A stretch of DNA of 64,000 nucleotides. Origin: Symsagittifera roscoffensis. Lineage: Eukaryota > Xenacoelomorpha > Acoela > Convolutidae. Shown here in pieces: positions 54,571 to 64,000 of this stretch. Where the stretch lies: the NCBI RefSeq assembly GCF_963678635.1, contig NC_087062.1, positions 29,166,833 to 29,230,832 of the forward strand, in the 5' to 3' direction. Each line of letters starts with the position of its first letter. Position 1 is the first letter of the stretch. The notes below the pieces were generated by a model, which saw nothing but the letters and a program-made list of their open reading frames with translations, searched no databases and was not told where the DNA came from. The position numbers and the translations under genes are program-made.

Positions 54571-55276
54571 GAAATCAGTAACAAAAAAAAAAGAAAAAAT
54601 GATCAACAAAAAGTTTTCATAATTTTTTCTAATATTGCTCACAACAGTTTTTGATGTTTTTCAGACCACTTTAGCTGTCAATTAAGCTCAAAAAAAACTT
54701 CCAAAAATGTTTGTGTTCCTTTTTTTAAGCTGATTGCCTTCACTTCAAAATCTTCTTTTTCATAGTTGTTTTCGGTGTAATTGTGGCTAAACATGTGATG
54801 AAATCTGTTGTTAGTCTGCTGGCGACGCTATGTTTTATTTTATTATAGCAATGCTTAATTGCTGTTTTTCAAATAGAGGTTTTGGGAAAAAGAGCAGCTT
54901 TTCTTCAATCATCCCTTGATTTTTTCTAAAATTCAATATATGAAAGTCTATTTAAAACAATTTTTCATGATATAAATTGTAATGAAAAGTGTCAGCGCGA
55001 ACAGGTGAAAAAATCCTACAAATAAATTTTACATGCAAAGTGTCTTGTGAGAAAACTTTGAGCAGCTTTTTTGCAATTTTACGAGGGGTTGGGAAACTGG
55101 AAAAGAACCAAAAAAGACTTTTTGTTCAATAGAATCAAGTTTTTTGAACCTAAATGACTAGCTTTCATGCAACGTTTTTCAAGCGTTTCACTTGCTCGAG
55201 ATTAGACTAAAACTAAAAATTTTGAAAATTTTTTCGACGCTGTCATTTTTTTGAAAGATAAGTTGAATCTTGTTTT

Positions 55277-55480
55277 GGCTCTTTTCCAGTTTCCCACCCC
55301 CCTCGTAAAAATAGAAAAAAAAGCTCACACGGTGTTTTGCATGTTAAAAATGCTGTACAAATTTGTTCAATTGTTCACGCTCACACGTTTTAACACAGTT
55401 TATAATATGAAAAGTCATTTTAAATAGACTTTCACATTTTGAATTTCAGAAAATATCAAAAGGGGGACTGGAAAAGAGCC
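55277..55480. mobile_element. hAT-like MITE, second subfamily, 204 bp
   Basis: Ends GGCTCTTTTCCAGTTTCCCA and GGGGGACTGGAAAAGAGCC. Perfect 8-bp flanking duplication CTTGTTTT (55269-55276 and 55481-55488). A damaged relative ends near 55113 (GGGAAACTGGAAAAGAACC). Confidence 0.82.
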
Positions 55481-56202
55481 CTTGTTTTTTATATGATACC
55501 TCTCTTGACTCAAATCGTCCAAGAAAGTGTATATAAGAAACGTTTTTTGTTCGAGTATTGAAAATTTTTGTTCGAGTTTTGAAAATGCGCAGGAACTTTG
55601 TCGGCTCATTTCCAGCTTACTCCACATTTGAGTTTCAATTAGGCAAAACAAATAATCATTGAAATGGTTCGATTAAAATGTAAAAATAAAAAAATTCAGT
55701 CATCAGTGCCCAAATTTCCAAAAGAGTGCCCTAGAGTCGAGAAAAAACTCTATGTATTTTAAAATCTCAAATTCAAGCGAATAAAGCAAGCGATCGACTA
55801 AAATTTGGTAAAAATTGAAATGATTGTGCAAAAAAATTTTTGTATTTTTTTTTCTAAAACGAAAATCAACTATGTCGAGAATTTTTAAAGACCTCAAATA
55901 TTTGCAATCGGCAGGTTCATTAATGTATTGCTCGTATAGTGATATGTAAGCTCCAATGTTTGAATTATTTATGCGTGGCAACATATTCGCACTCATTATT
56001 GTTCCAAATTAATTTGAGGCCAACTATAATTGTTCATTATAATTCTACTCAAATGATAGCACTTGCGTGTGATATTGGCAATACAAAACTTTTATTCATC
56101 ACAATTTTTTCGAACGAAAACTATTCAAAATTGATTAAAAAGGAGTCGGTATATTCAGGGTTTTGATTTGATATACTGGTAGCATTGTTTCAGTTTTAAT
56201 TA

Positions 56203-56730
56203 CAATAGTGGACAAAATTGAGCGCAAACTCTAGAGTTTACTCAGTAAAAGGTCTGTTTTTAATGTAAATTTTGGACAACATTTCCTTCGAAATTCAGTA
56301 AAATTTTAACTGCGAAAGTATCAATTACAATTTTCCTCGTCTGCTTTAAGTTTTGCATCGAAGTGAAATCTTTCTTGAATAAGCGGAGTAAGAAATTTGT
56401 TCATGCAAAATGAAACAATCTCAGCGAGAAAATGGAATCAATTAGAGTGAAGTTTTTTAAACTAAACTCACACATTTTTTACTCATTCACGTGAAGTGAT
56501 TAACTTAGTGCAGATAAGTAAAACTGACAGTTTCAGACCCGGATTACATTGGTAAGTCATTGAAACCAAATATTGATACTTTCACAGATGATAGCTCTGA
56601 TCATTTGCTCTCGGTTCAATGTAAAAATTTTAGTGAATTTTGAAGGAAATGTTTTCCAAAATATACATTGAAAACAGGCATTTTATAGAGTGAAATCCTG
56701 AATTTGCGCTTAATTTTGTCTACTAGTGTT
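56203..56730. mobile_element. Tc1-like inverted-repeat element, non-autonomous
   Basis: The left end CAATAGTGGACAAAATTGAG and right end (inverted) CACTAGTAGACAAAATTAAG continue as arms of roughly 130 bp with mismatches. CAxTAGTGGACAAAA is typical of Tc1-family ends, and the left copy follows TA. About 530 bp with no transposase. Confidence 0.65.
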
Positions 56731-58079
56731 CGTTAATTCAAAGCTTGAAAAAGCAGTTTTTTTCACGGCGTTTTGCAAAAAAATACATCAAGTCCGTTAA
56801 TTTGTCACACTGACATGTAATATTTTGTAAAATCATTTTAAATAGCCTTTGTAAAAACTAATTTTATTTAAAACTGAAGTTAGACTGGAAAAAGGTCAAC
56901 ATTTGAAACAAGAAACATTGGGGGGGGGGGGCTTCTGATCTGCAATAAAAAAATTTTCAATCGTTATTTTTTTTTTGTGTTCGGTGTAGTTACATATTTA
57001 AATGTAGGCTTTTTGATAGGCCATCGGCTTCACAAACTGTATCAACACGCGTGAGGCGACAACTCGTCAAAAACTACATTTGGTTGAAAGCAACTCTTCG
57101 TACTTTTTCAATTAAGCGACAACTAGCACCAGGCGGAATTTAGTTACAGTAGTATAGCGGTGAACACTGATTCACGCGCAGTATTCTTCTTGTGCCGAAT
57201 GTAAGCGCAGTCGCTACTTGTAAATGTCTTTTTGCGATTGCACTTCACATAGGGTCGCACTCCTACGAACCGTCGCCTTTTCTAAATGCTACCAGTTGTC
57301 GCTTTTGACAACTTGTCACTTTCACCTTGTCATTGCCACGCATTAGTCAAGTTGTTTTTTCGAAACTGTTCACTGATTTGTTGTGTCGAGGGTTTCAAGA
57401 TTCGTCTTATGATCTTGGCGCAACTTAATGAGCAAAAATTAAACAAAAGTATATTAATTTTCTAATTTATCTCCGCCAAAAAAGAAGAACTTTCATTAAA
57501 CTTTTTATAACGTTAGAGCAAAAAAATATATAATGACTCACAGGGAAATAGGCAGAAGAAAGTAAGTAGAAGTCAGACAACTTCAATTATCTCGGCTGCT
57601 GACGATAGTCCAGTGCTGCTATTAGTTATATATCGACTCTTTTAGAACGCTATTTTTTCAAAAATTGCTTTCTTAGATGAAATAGTTATTGTTCTCGAGT
57701 GCTTTGACCCCTTGATTTGAGTTAAATAACACTTTTCAAAAATATACGAGTTCTACGAAATACAGCCTCTTTCCATCTTTTTTTAAAGGTTTCGTGTGTT
57801 AGCGTGTTTTAAAAATGTTTGCGACTTTGCGTGTTCTTAAAATTCTAAATCTAAATCATAAAGAGGGGTTAAAAATGCTCATACAACGTTGAAAAAAAAA
57901 ATCTGTGAAAAGAGACGATAAGATAAGTCTTTCCGATTTTGTTCGTGTTGATTGATTGAGCGTGGTAATTTTTACAATAATGGTTGTTCCACGAAAACAC
58001 TTAAGAAGCAGCACAAGCAACGCACGTGGAAAATTACTGCCAAACTGCAAATTGAGTTTACTATTTGTACAATTAAGCC
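56731..58079. other. No gene recognised
   Basis: Short frames only; a G10 run at 56920 and several GTCGC-rich stretches between 57050 and 57320. No exon supported. Confidence 0.5.
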
Positions 58080-58490
58080 CCCCCCTGGTCGAGGTCCGCG
58101 ACTTACGAAAAGACTGACGCGACCCAAATTTGGCAATTTCAGACCGGCGAGACTTTAAGTTGGCAATTCCAGACCGGCGCGACCGAAACTTTCAATTGAA
58201 GACCGGCGCGACTGAAAAAAAAACCACCGCAACCCGGGCGACTCAAAAAACCGCCGGGACCGGTGCGACCTAAAGTAATGGCGCGAAAATGTTCAATTCC
58301 GGACCGGCTCAACTGAGAATAAATTGCCGCGGCATGTGCGACTGAGAAAAGTACCATAAGTCTTTTCGTTCAGTCTTATCTTAAGTCGCAGCGTCAAGCT
58401 TTTCGTAAGTCGTGCGCTTAAGTTTTTTCTTTAGTCGCGCCGTCGGTCTTTTCTTAAGTCGCGCCCCTCAAGTCTTTTCTTAAGTCCCCC
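58080..58490. repeat. GC-rich degenerate minisatellite
   Basis: Two related motif series: AGACCGGCGCGAC with CAATT-type spacers in the first half, and AAGTCTTTTCTTAAGTCGCG in the second half. Unit length varies from about 20 to 35 bp. It ends in a C14 run at 58487. GC content is far above the surroundings. Confidence 0.7.
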
Positions 58491-58494
58491 CCCC

Positions 58495-58672
58495 CCCCCC
58501 ATCCCCCCCACCCCCATCCCACATAGGCATCAATTTTATGGTGTAACGAGTGGTTTTACAAATATGGCCTAATTAATCCGTATGCTAATTTTTTTAACAA
58601 TCCGACAATGTGACCAGAAAAATTACTCTAGAAAATTGCAGGTGGGGGAAAAGAAAAAATAGCACAATTAAG
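58495..58672. mobile_element. hAT-like MITE, partial copy
   Basis: It has the family core (ATTTTATGGTGTAACGAGTG) and the right end GCAGGTGGGGGAAAAGAAAA, but the left end merges into the poly-C tract and the terminal GAGCC has mutated. Confidence 0.6.
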
Positions 58673-58709
58673 ATTCGTGTATCGTTTAAGTAAACTGATA
58701 AGAAAATTC

Positions 58710-58918
58710 GGCTCTTTTTCCTTCCCCCCCCCCCCACCTCACATAAGCATCGATTTTATGGTGTAACGCGTGGTTTTACAAGGTTAATTATGAAGACCAA
58801 ATATGTTTGTCATATCCTAATCAGTCCGTATGCCAAATTTTGTAACAATCCGACAATTTGAACAGACAGAAAATTGACTCTAAAAGTTTTGCAGGTGGGG
58901 GGAAAAGGAAAAAGAGCC
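58710..58918. mobile_element. hAT-like MITE, intact ends, 209 bp
   Basis: Ends GGCTCTTTTTCCTTCC and GGAAAAGGAAAAAGAGCC. Perfect 8-bp target duplication GAAAATTC at 58702-58709 and 58919-58926. Non-coding. Confidence 0.85.
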
Positions 58919-58982
58919 GAAAATTCAAAACCGAATACGCACGTAGTCTCGACCATTTTGTTTCTTTTCTAGTTGCCACGAC

Positions 58983-59172
58983 GGCTCTTTCTCATTTATC
59001 CCCCCATCCTCACACGAGCTTCAACATATTAGTGTAGCGAGTGGTTTTACGAGGTTGAGTATGTAACCAAATATGTTTGTCGTGGCTTTATTAGTCCTTA
59101 TTTTCATTACAATCGGACAATGTGGTCAACAAATTTACATGTAAAAATTTGCAGGAGGGGGGAAAAAGAGCC
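58983..59172. mobile_element. hAT-like MITE, intact ends, 190 bp
   Basis: Ends GGCTCTTTCTC and GGGGGGAAAAAGAGCC. Perfect 8-bp target duplication GCCACGAC at 58975-58982 and 59173-59180. The core block is diverged (AGTGTAGCGAGTGGTTTTAC). Confidence 0.85.
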
Positions 59173-59180
59173 GCCACGAC

Positions 59181-60679
59181 CCCCTCCTACCCCTTAGCTC
59201 ATCCCTCCGTAAAATTACCGTATGCAGTAGTCGAAATAGTTCATATAACATTTTGCATATTAGAAAAATTAATCAAACCTTTGCTCTTCGTTAAACATTT
59301 TTGGCACAATCTATAACAGCATATGCCAATTTAAATACATTTTAGGATAATTTTGCTCAAAAGTTGGCAGAAGATGACAACGGTGATCGAGCAAATAGCT
59401 CTTATCAAAAAATACGACAAGTTTTGTACCTTTAATTTACAAATACGAAACGATCATTTCCTTTTCAATTGTAAAAAAATTTTCACGTGCATTTTGCCTC
59501 CTTTTGAGACAAAGGGTCAAATTCTGGGGTTTGAAGTTTCCAAAATTTTGCTGTGTTACGTTTCGCGGGACTAAATTAGGTGCGCTTTGAAAATTTTAAT
59601 TATGAACCTGTAACGCAAAAAAAAGTGACAAATTACAATGCATCTAAAAATGTTCTAAAATGAATCGAGACAAGCTGATTGGTCACATAATTGCTCTAAA
59701 GTTTAAAGAATGCTTTGGTGTGGTTTTTTTGTAAGCGAAATTTCGACTTTTAACCAGCTCCTTTTGAAGGGCGTTTTTAAAACAATTTAACAGGCTTTGA
59801 CGCCTTGAGCTCAAAATTACAAAAAATATATATTTTTTTCTCCTGTGGTCATTTTTTATAAAATTATCGCGGTTTGAAAAATTTCAATTTGGGACATTTA
59901 CGCTCAATAATTTCATTGCGAGGCTAAACTGTGCACTGGATAGGCGCAAAATTTTGTGCCTGTATGTTCGTGGATTTCAGAGACAAGCCTTTAAACGGTG
60001 CTAGGGATTTTAGCAGACCGCTTTTTTAGCAGATTCAGAACAATTATAAAGTGTGATAGCTAACTTCAAACGCGGCATTGGCGATTAGCGATCGCTTGCT
60101 TCGCTGCGATTCAATTCAAAACGAGTGCTATTTTGGGCGTAAATCTTTGTTTTGCCGCTAATTTAGCCTGTTGAGTTTCTATAGTTGATAGTTTTGTTGA
60201 CAAATTGTGAGATAATTGTCTTAATTGGGGAAGCTTGGCACCAGACTGAGCGTCTTTTTAAGTCTGTCAATCAATCATCCATCACTTTATTACGTTGGTC
60301 TGCTAAAACACTGATTTTTCACTTTTTATGCTAAAAGATTGGTCTGCTAATTGCCCCCTTTAAACATGGTAAAATTTTGTCGGAATGGGCGAAGGAAAGT
60401 AAAGAGCAAAAGAAGAACAAAAGAGCGTCCTTGTTGCGGAATTTGCTTACAATGCATAAACTGCAAAGTGTGGCCTCGTAATAATTTTATTATCACAGGA
60501 GGAGCAATTTAATTTGGCTCAGAAACTACTCCAACCTGATTTGAGGCAAGCTATATGATCTTTTTTATACGCTTCTATACGATGATTATATAAGTTTGTA
60601 CTCTAATTTGTGCGCGGGGGCTATTTTTAAAAGAATATTTTCAATTTTGTTTAATTTCATGAATTTAAAGTTTTTTCAA
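59181..60679. other. No gene recognised
   Basis: Short frames only. AT-rich intergenic sequence with no repeat structure that I could support. Confidence 0.5.
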
Positions 60680-61830
60680 AATGAGTAAGTCCCTGGACCT
60701 TTAAGGGCAGTCAAAATTTTCAGGCCATGCCATGCTACCAGCAGACTTACAGTTATATGACTCCATTGTACACCTTTAACTAATTTATATTACTTGTTTG
60801 GCAAAAATTACCCAATTCAAAATTTATAGTTATTCAAACAGCTCTGGGGGCAATTACAGGGCAGTCGGAACATTCATCAAATCGTCCCTGGCAGTCTGCT
60901 TGTTCCGACTTTAAAAAAAGCGATGAATAGGTATGTCAGTGATGTTTTTTGTTCAGACCAACTTAACAAAGAAATTTTGACAGCATGGAGATCGGTCCAT
61001 GAATCTTTGGGTTCCCAAGCGAGTGTGCACGCACTAGCCTTATCGTGATTAAAAACATCACGCATAAATTACACGGAGGTGAAGTCGAGCTTAACAACAC
61101 TATACACCAAGTACAGAAGAAAAACATCCTGACGACCAAGAAGTATCCAAGATGATTTCAAAAACTGTTACCTCCTGACAATCAAGGTAACTTTTTTTGT
61201 AACTTTGTACTCTAAATTGTGCGCGGGGGCTGTTTTTAAAAGAACATTTTGAGTTTTGTTTAATTTTTGAAATTATCTTGGATACTTCTCAAAGGTAACA
61301 TTTTTTGAAATTATTTTGGATATTTTTTGGTCGTCAGGATGCTTACCTTTCTCAAAAGTAACATTTTTTGAAATCATCTTGGATACTTCTTGATCGTCAG
61401 AATGTTTACCTTTCTCAAAGGTAACATTTTTTGAAACCATCTTGGATACTTCTTGATTGTCAGGATGTTTTCCTTCTGTACTTGGTGTATAGTGGCGTTA
61501 AGCTCGGCTTCACTTCCGTGTAATTTATGCGAGGTGTTTTTAACCGCGATAAGGCTAGTGCGAGCACATTCGCTTGGGAACCCAAAGATTCCAAGATCGA
61601 TCTCCATGCTTTCAAAATTTCTTTGTTAAGTTGGTCTGATGAAAAACATCACTGACATACCTAACAGAGCTGTTTGAATAATTATAAATTTTGAATTGGG
61701 TAATTTTTGCCAAACAAGTAAAATAAATTAGTTAAAGGTGTACAATGGAGTCATATAACTATAAGTCTGCTGGTAGCATGGCATGGCCTGAAATTTTTGA
61801 CCGCCCCTAAAGGTCCAGGGATTTATTCAT
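60680..61830. mobile_element. Foldback element: 1.1 kb palindrome with tandem repeats at its centre
   Basis: The left arm (from AAGTCCCTGGACCTTTAAGG at 60688 to about 61200) is repeated inverted in the right arm (about 61300-61830, ending AAAGGTCCAGGGATTTATTC). The centre holds three or four copies of a ~60 bp unit, AACATTTTTTGAAAT then TTGGATACTTCTTG. The left arm alone carries an ~85 bp insertion (60845-60930) with a Helentron-like terminus. A further arm fragment lies at 61850-61945. Long arms with inner repeats resemble foldback transposons. Confidence 0.75.
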
Positions 61831-61949
61831 TTTAAAAAGCGTCGAATTTGAAGCCGAGCTTAACACCACTATACACTAAGTACAGAAGGAAAACATCCTG
61901 ACGATCAAGAAGTATCCAAAATGATTTCAAAAAATGTTACCTTTGAGAA

Positions 61950-63457
61950 AAAAACTGGATGAACGAATTTTGTGAAAGAATACTAAAAAAACACAACTTT
62001 GAAGCGTTTCACGTTTAAGTTCACGAAACAATTTTTAAAGAAGTTCTTGTGGGATGGATTTTGACTCGAAAAAGTGAAATAGATTCGTATCGATATCAAA
62101 CATAATAACTGAAAATTTTCAGAAAAAGTGTTTGAGACATTTTCGCGAAGTATGACGGAAAAAATTTTGAATGTAATGCTCACATAGGATCAACGACTGC
62201 TAAATGCAATTTGTATGCGAAGTTGTATACAAAATTCTGAAACTTGACCGATATACCTTATAAAGAAAAACAAAAACTCGAAAATCATCAGCAAAAAATG
62301 ATAATCAAAATTCTATATACATGAAAATTAAAGTTTTAGAAGAAGAGTTTGCCGGTAGTTACAATTGGTCAATAATTACATTTGAATGAAGGAGTTTAGC
62401 ACGCGTCAGCAGCACAGCAGCAGCATAATTGATTTAGGTTATTTGTTAAACAGGTTGTTTGTTAACCAGAAAAATATCAATTTTGTCTCAAATTTGAGCC
62501 TTTACGATTTGATATTGGCAAACCCAAATTTTATAATTCATCAAAAATTTACTTACCAGAAAATAATTGAGACCAAGCAAGGGGCAGTCGGAACATTCAG
62601 CAATTTGCCCCGACATGAGAGCAGTCTTGTAAAGACTATATTATCGTTTTCGCTGTGAACTTTTGTTGAGTATCTCGTAGAGACAAGCAAAAACTTTAGA
62701 AATCACTTAGTAGCAAAATTAGTTTAAAAAACGTTGAGCGCAAAATCTTGCTTTTTTGTTACAAATAGAATGCGCAGCTTTGCATTATTCTAGCAAATAA
62801 ACGGCAAATCTTACAAGAATCTTGCAAAATGAATGCAAATTTTGCAAGAATTTTTCAAAAAAGCAAGAATAATGTATGTTTCGCGGCAAGATATCTTGCA
62901 AAATATTTTGCATGGTTTGCATTCCGATAAGACATACATAGCGCGGAGCTTACAATTAAATCACTGTTCTGAAAAGCAGAAAAAAAAACGATCAATTATT
63001 CCTTTATGCTCGAACGACGACTGAAAAACCTTTGATATGGTATACTAATCCATCCAATATGGCGCTCATTTGTCAAAGTATCTGAAAACTTGATCGGAAC
63101 AATGAAGCTGCTATCAAAAAAACAAAGCCGAAAGAAAGTATGGGGTTTTCTTCTGGATGTTGCTACTGTCCGTAAAAAAGTAAGCGGATTGCCTTTGGAA
63201 GGTTTTGCAGAAGAGCCATAAATTTAAATGAGCGGTAAAAGCCTTTCACATACTTTTTCTTGCGTAATTTCTATTGATTTACAAAATAACCATATAAACC
63301 TCACTAAGTTTTAACAGCATTTGTTTTCTGCACTGAAAACACAATCTTTTTCTGCACCCAATATCCAAATGTGAAATGAAGTAAGTGCTCCCACCATGAT
63401 CATTTAAAATTTTCAACTAAAAAGTTTGCGCCTTTCTGGTTACTTCGGTCTTTTTCT
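61950..63457. other. No gene recognised; one Helentron-like terminus at 62579-62632
   Basis: GGGGCAGTCGGAACATTCAG, then TTTGCCCCGACATGAGAGCA, is a copy of the shared 3' terminus. Otherwise there are short frames only. The stretch nearest 63457 is the 3' flank of the EF-hand gene. Confidence 0.5.
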
Positions 63458-64000
63458 TCATTTGAGGAGCATTTTGACCAACTGCAGAACCTCTTCTTTG
63501 CTGATTTTTCCATCTTCGTCCTTGTCGACTAAGGAGAGCAGTTCGGCTTTGTGATCAGCAATCAGAGAGTCTACCACTTCCTCGTCACCTCCTGTTGCCT
63601 TGTCTGAAACGGGCATTAACTATAAAATTAGAAAAGCAGAACAAAAACAAAAAAAACATGCAAAAAACATCACAACTAAAGCTGTCAAAATCAATCACTG
63701 TTTCGAGACAAATTTCTCAATGCGAATCAAGCAAGGAAAAAATATATATTTAAACCCAATTGATAAATTCTTAAACATTTTTGAAAGTTGACTTGAAAAA
63801 AATTTAAAAGTAAATATCGGCTTACTGAGCATGTCCTTTATGAGTGACTCCATCTCCTCCTCACTGATGAACCCAGTCTTGTCTGAGTCATACTGCTCGA
63901 ACATCTGATCGACTTCCTCTTCACTCAATTGACTCTTCTGAATGAGTTTAATCAGCTCACTTTCGCCGACAGGAAGTGACGCCATCAGGTTTTTCAAGGT
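63458..64000 (-). CDS. EF-hand calcium-binding protein, last two exons (5' part outside window)
   Basis: Exons 64000-63826 (open at the window edge) and 63603-63458, joined by a 222-bp GT-AG intron (CTCA/GTAAGC to GTTTCAG/ACAAG); the stop is TGA at 63460-63458. About 106 residues are visible. Two canonical 12-residue calcium loops: DSDKTGFISEEE (visible residues 38-49) and DKDEDGKISKEE (85-96), both with Asp at 1, Asp at 3 and Glu at 12. The helix-rich linker between them (SLIKDMLNKATGGDEEVVDS) is longer than in calmodulin and recalls the calbindin/calretinin/secretagogin type, but the assignment to that group is inferred. It ends shortly after the last EF-hand (VLQLVKMLLK). Probably a cytosolic calcium sensor or buffer. 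Confidence 0.88.

Larger units (their letters stand above)
52152..54880. repeat. Direct tandem duplication of about 1.1 kb
   Basis: Unit A (52152 to about 53786) and unit B (53787 to about 54880) match along their length, for example AACCTTTGGGTTTCAATGTT at 52774 and 53873, and GGAATCATTAGAGACTCCTT in both. Unit A is longer because it carries an insertion at about 52229-52757 that unit B lacks. Each unit contains one hAT-like MITE. No coding content recognised. Confidence 0.85.

Overview
The window is animal nuclear DNA, AT-rich and heavy with transposable elements. Metazoan origin rests on a nine-exon cytochrome P450 of the mitochondrial clan (a clan known from animals), a kinesin-light-chain-type coiled coil, GT-AG introns, two Ty3/gypsy elements and several families of short non-autonomous transposons. 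The species cannot be fixed from the sequence. A tunicate (appendicularian) was considered because of the gypsy type, a tRNA-derived element and one candidate GA-AG intron, but it is not established.

Layout. 1-5.5 kb: a decayed Ty3/gypsy retrotransposon on the minus strand (gag, protease, reverse transcriptase, RNase H, integrase), cut by the left edge. 6.5-12.8 kb: the P450 gene on the plus strand, about 484 residues before a 200-N assembly gap; intron 6 holds two tandem copies of a ~500 bp Helentron-like element. 13-17.5 kb: mostly unassigned DNA with one mobile-element protein remnant. 17.5-23.1 kb: a second, better preserved gypsy element, truncated inside gag. 24.5-25.6 kb: two more tandem copies of the ~500 bp element.

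25.7-48.7 kb: a minus-strand block of low-complexity coding exons, which is the most unusual part. It holds twin Ser/Gly/Trp-rich exons (25.7-28.2 kb), two further Ser-rich exons (32-34.3 kb) and a seven-exon gene (48660 to 34825) whose central exon is 9.2 kb. That gene encodes about 3,323 residues, nearly all disordered repeats including about 20 units of 85 residues. Its last three exons encode a coiled coil that aligns well with the N-terminal heptad region of kinesin light chain, yet no TPR domain is visible. The exons downstream may continue the same gene.

48.7-63.4 kb: no gene recognised, but many elements: MITEs with perfect 8-bp target duplications (hAT-like), a 1.1 kb tandem duplication that provides the empty site of an insertion carrying a tRNA-like promoter, a Tc1-like inverted repeat, a minisatellite and a 1.1 kb foldback palindrome. 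63.5-64 kb: the last two exons of an EF-hand calcium-binding gene entering from the right edge.

The genes show no shared pathway. The P450 would act in mitochondria, the EF-hand protein would bind calcium, and the giant protein may associate with kinesin heavy chain through its coiled coil. All exon joins are read by eye from splice signals and reading phase.
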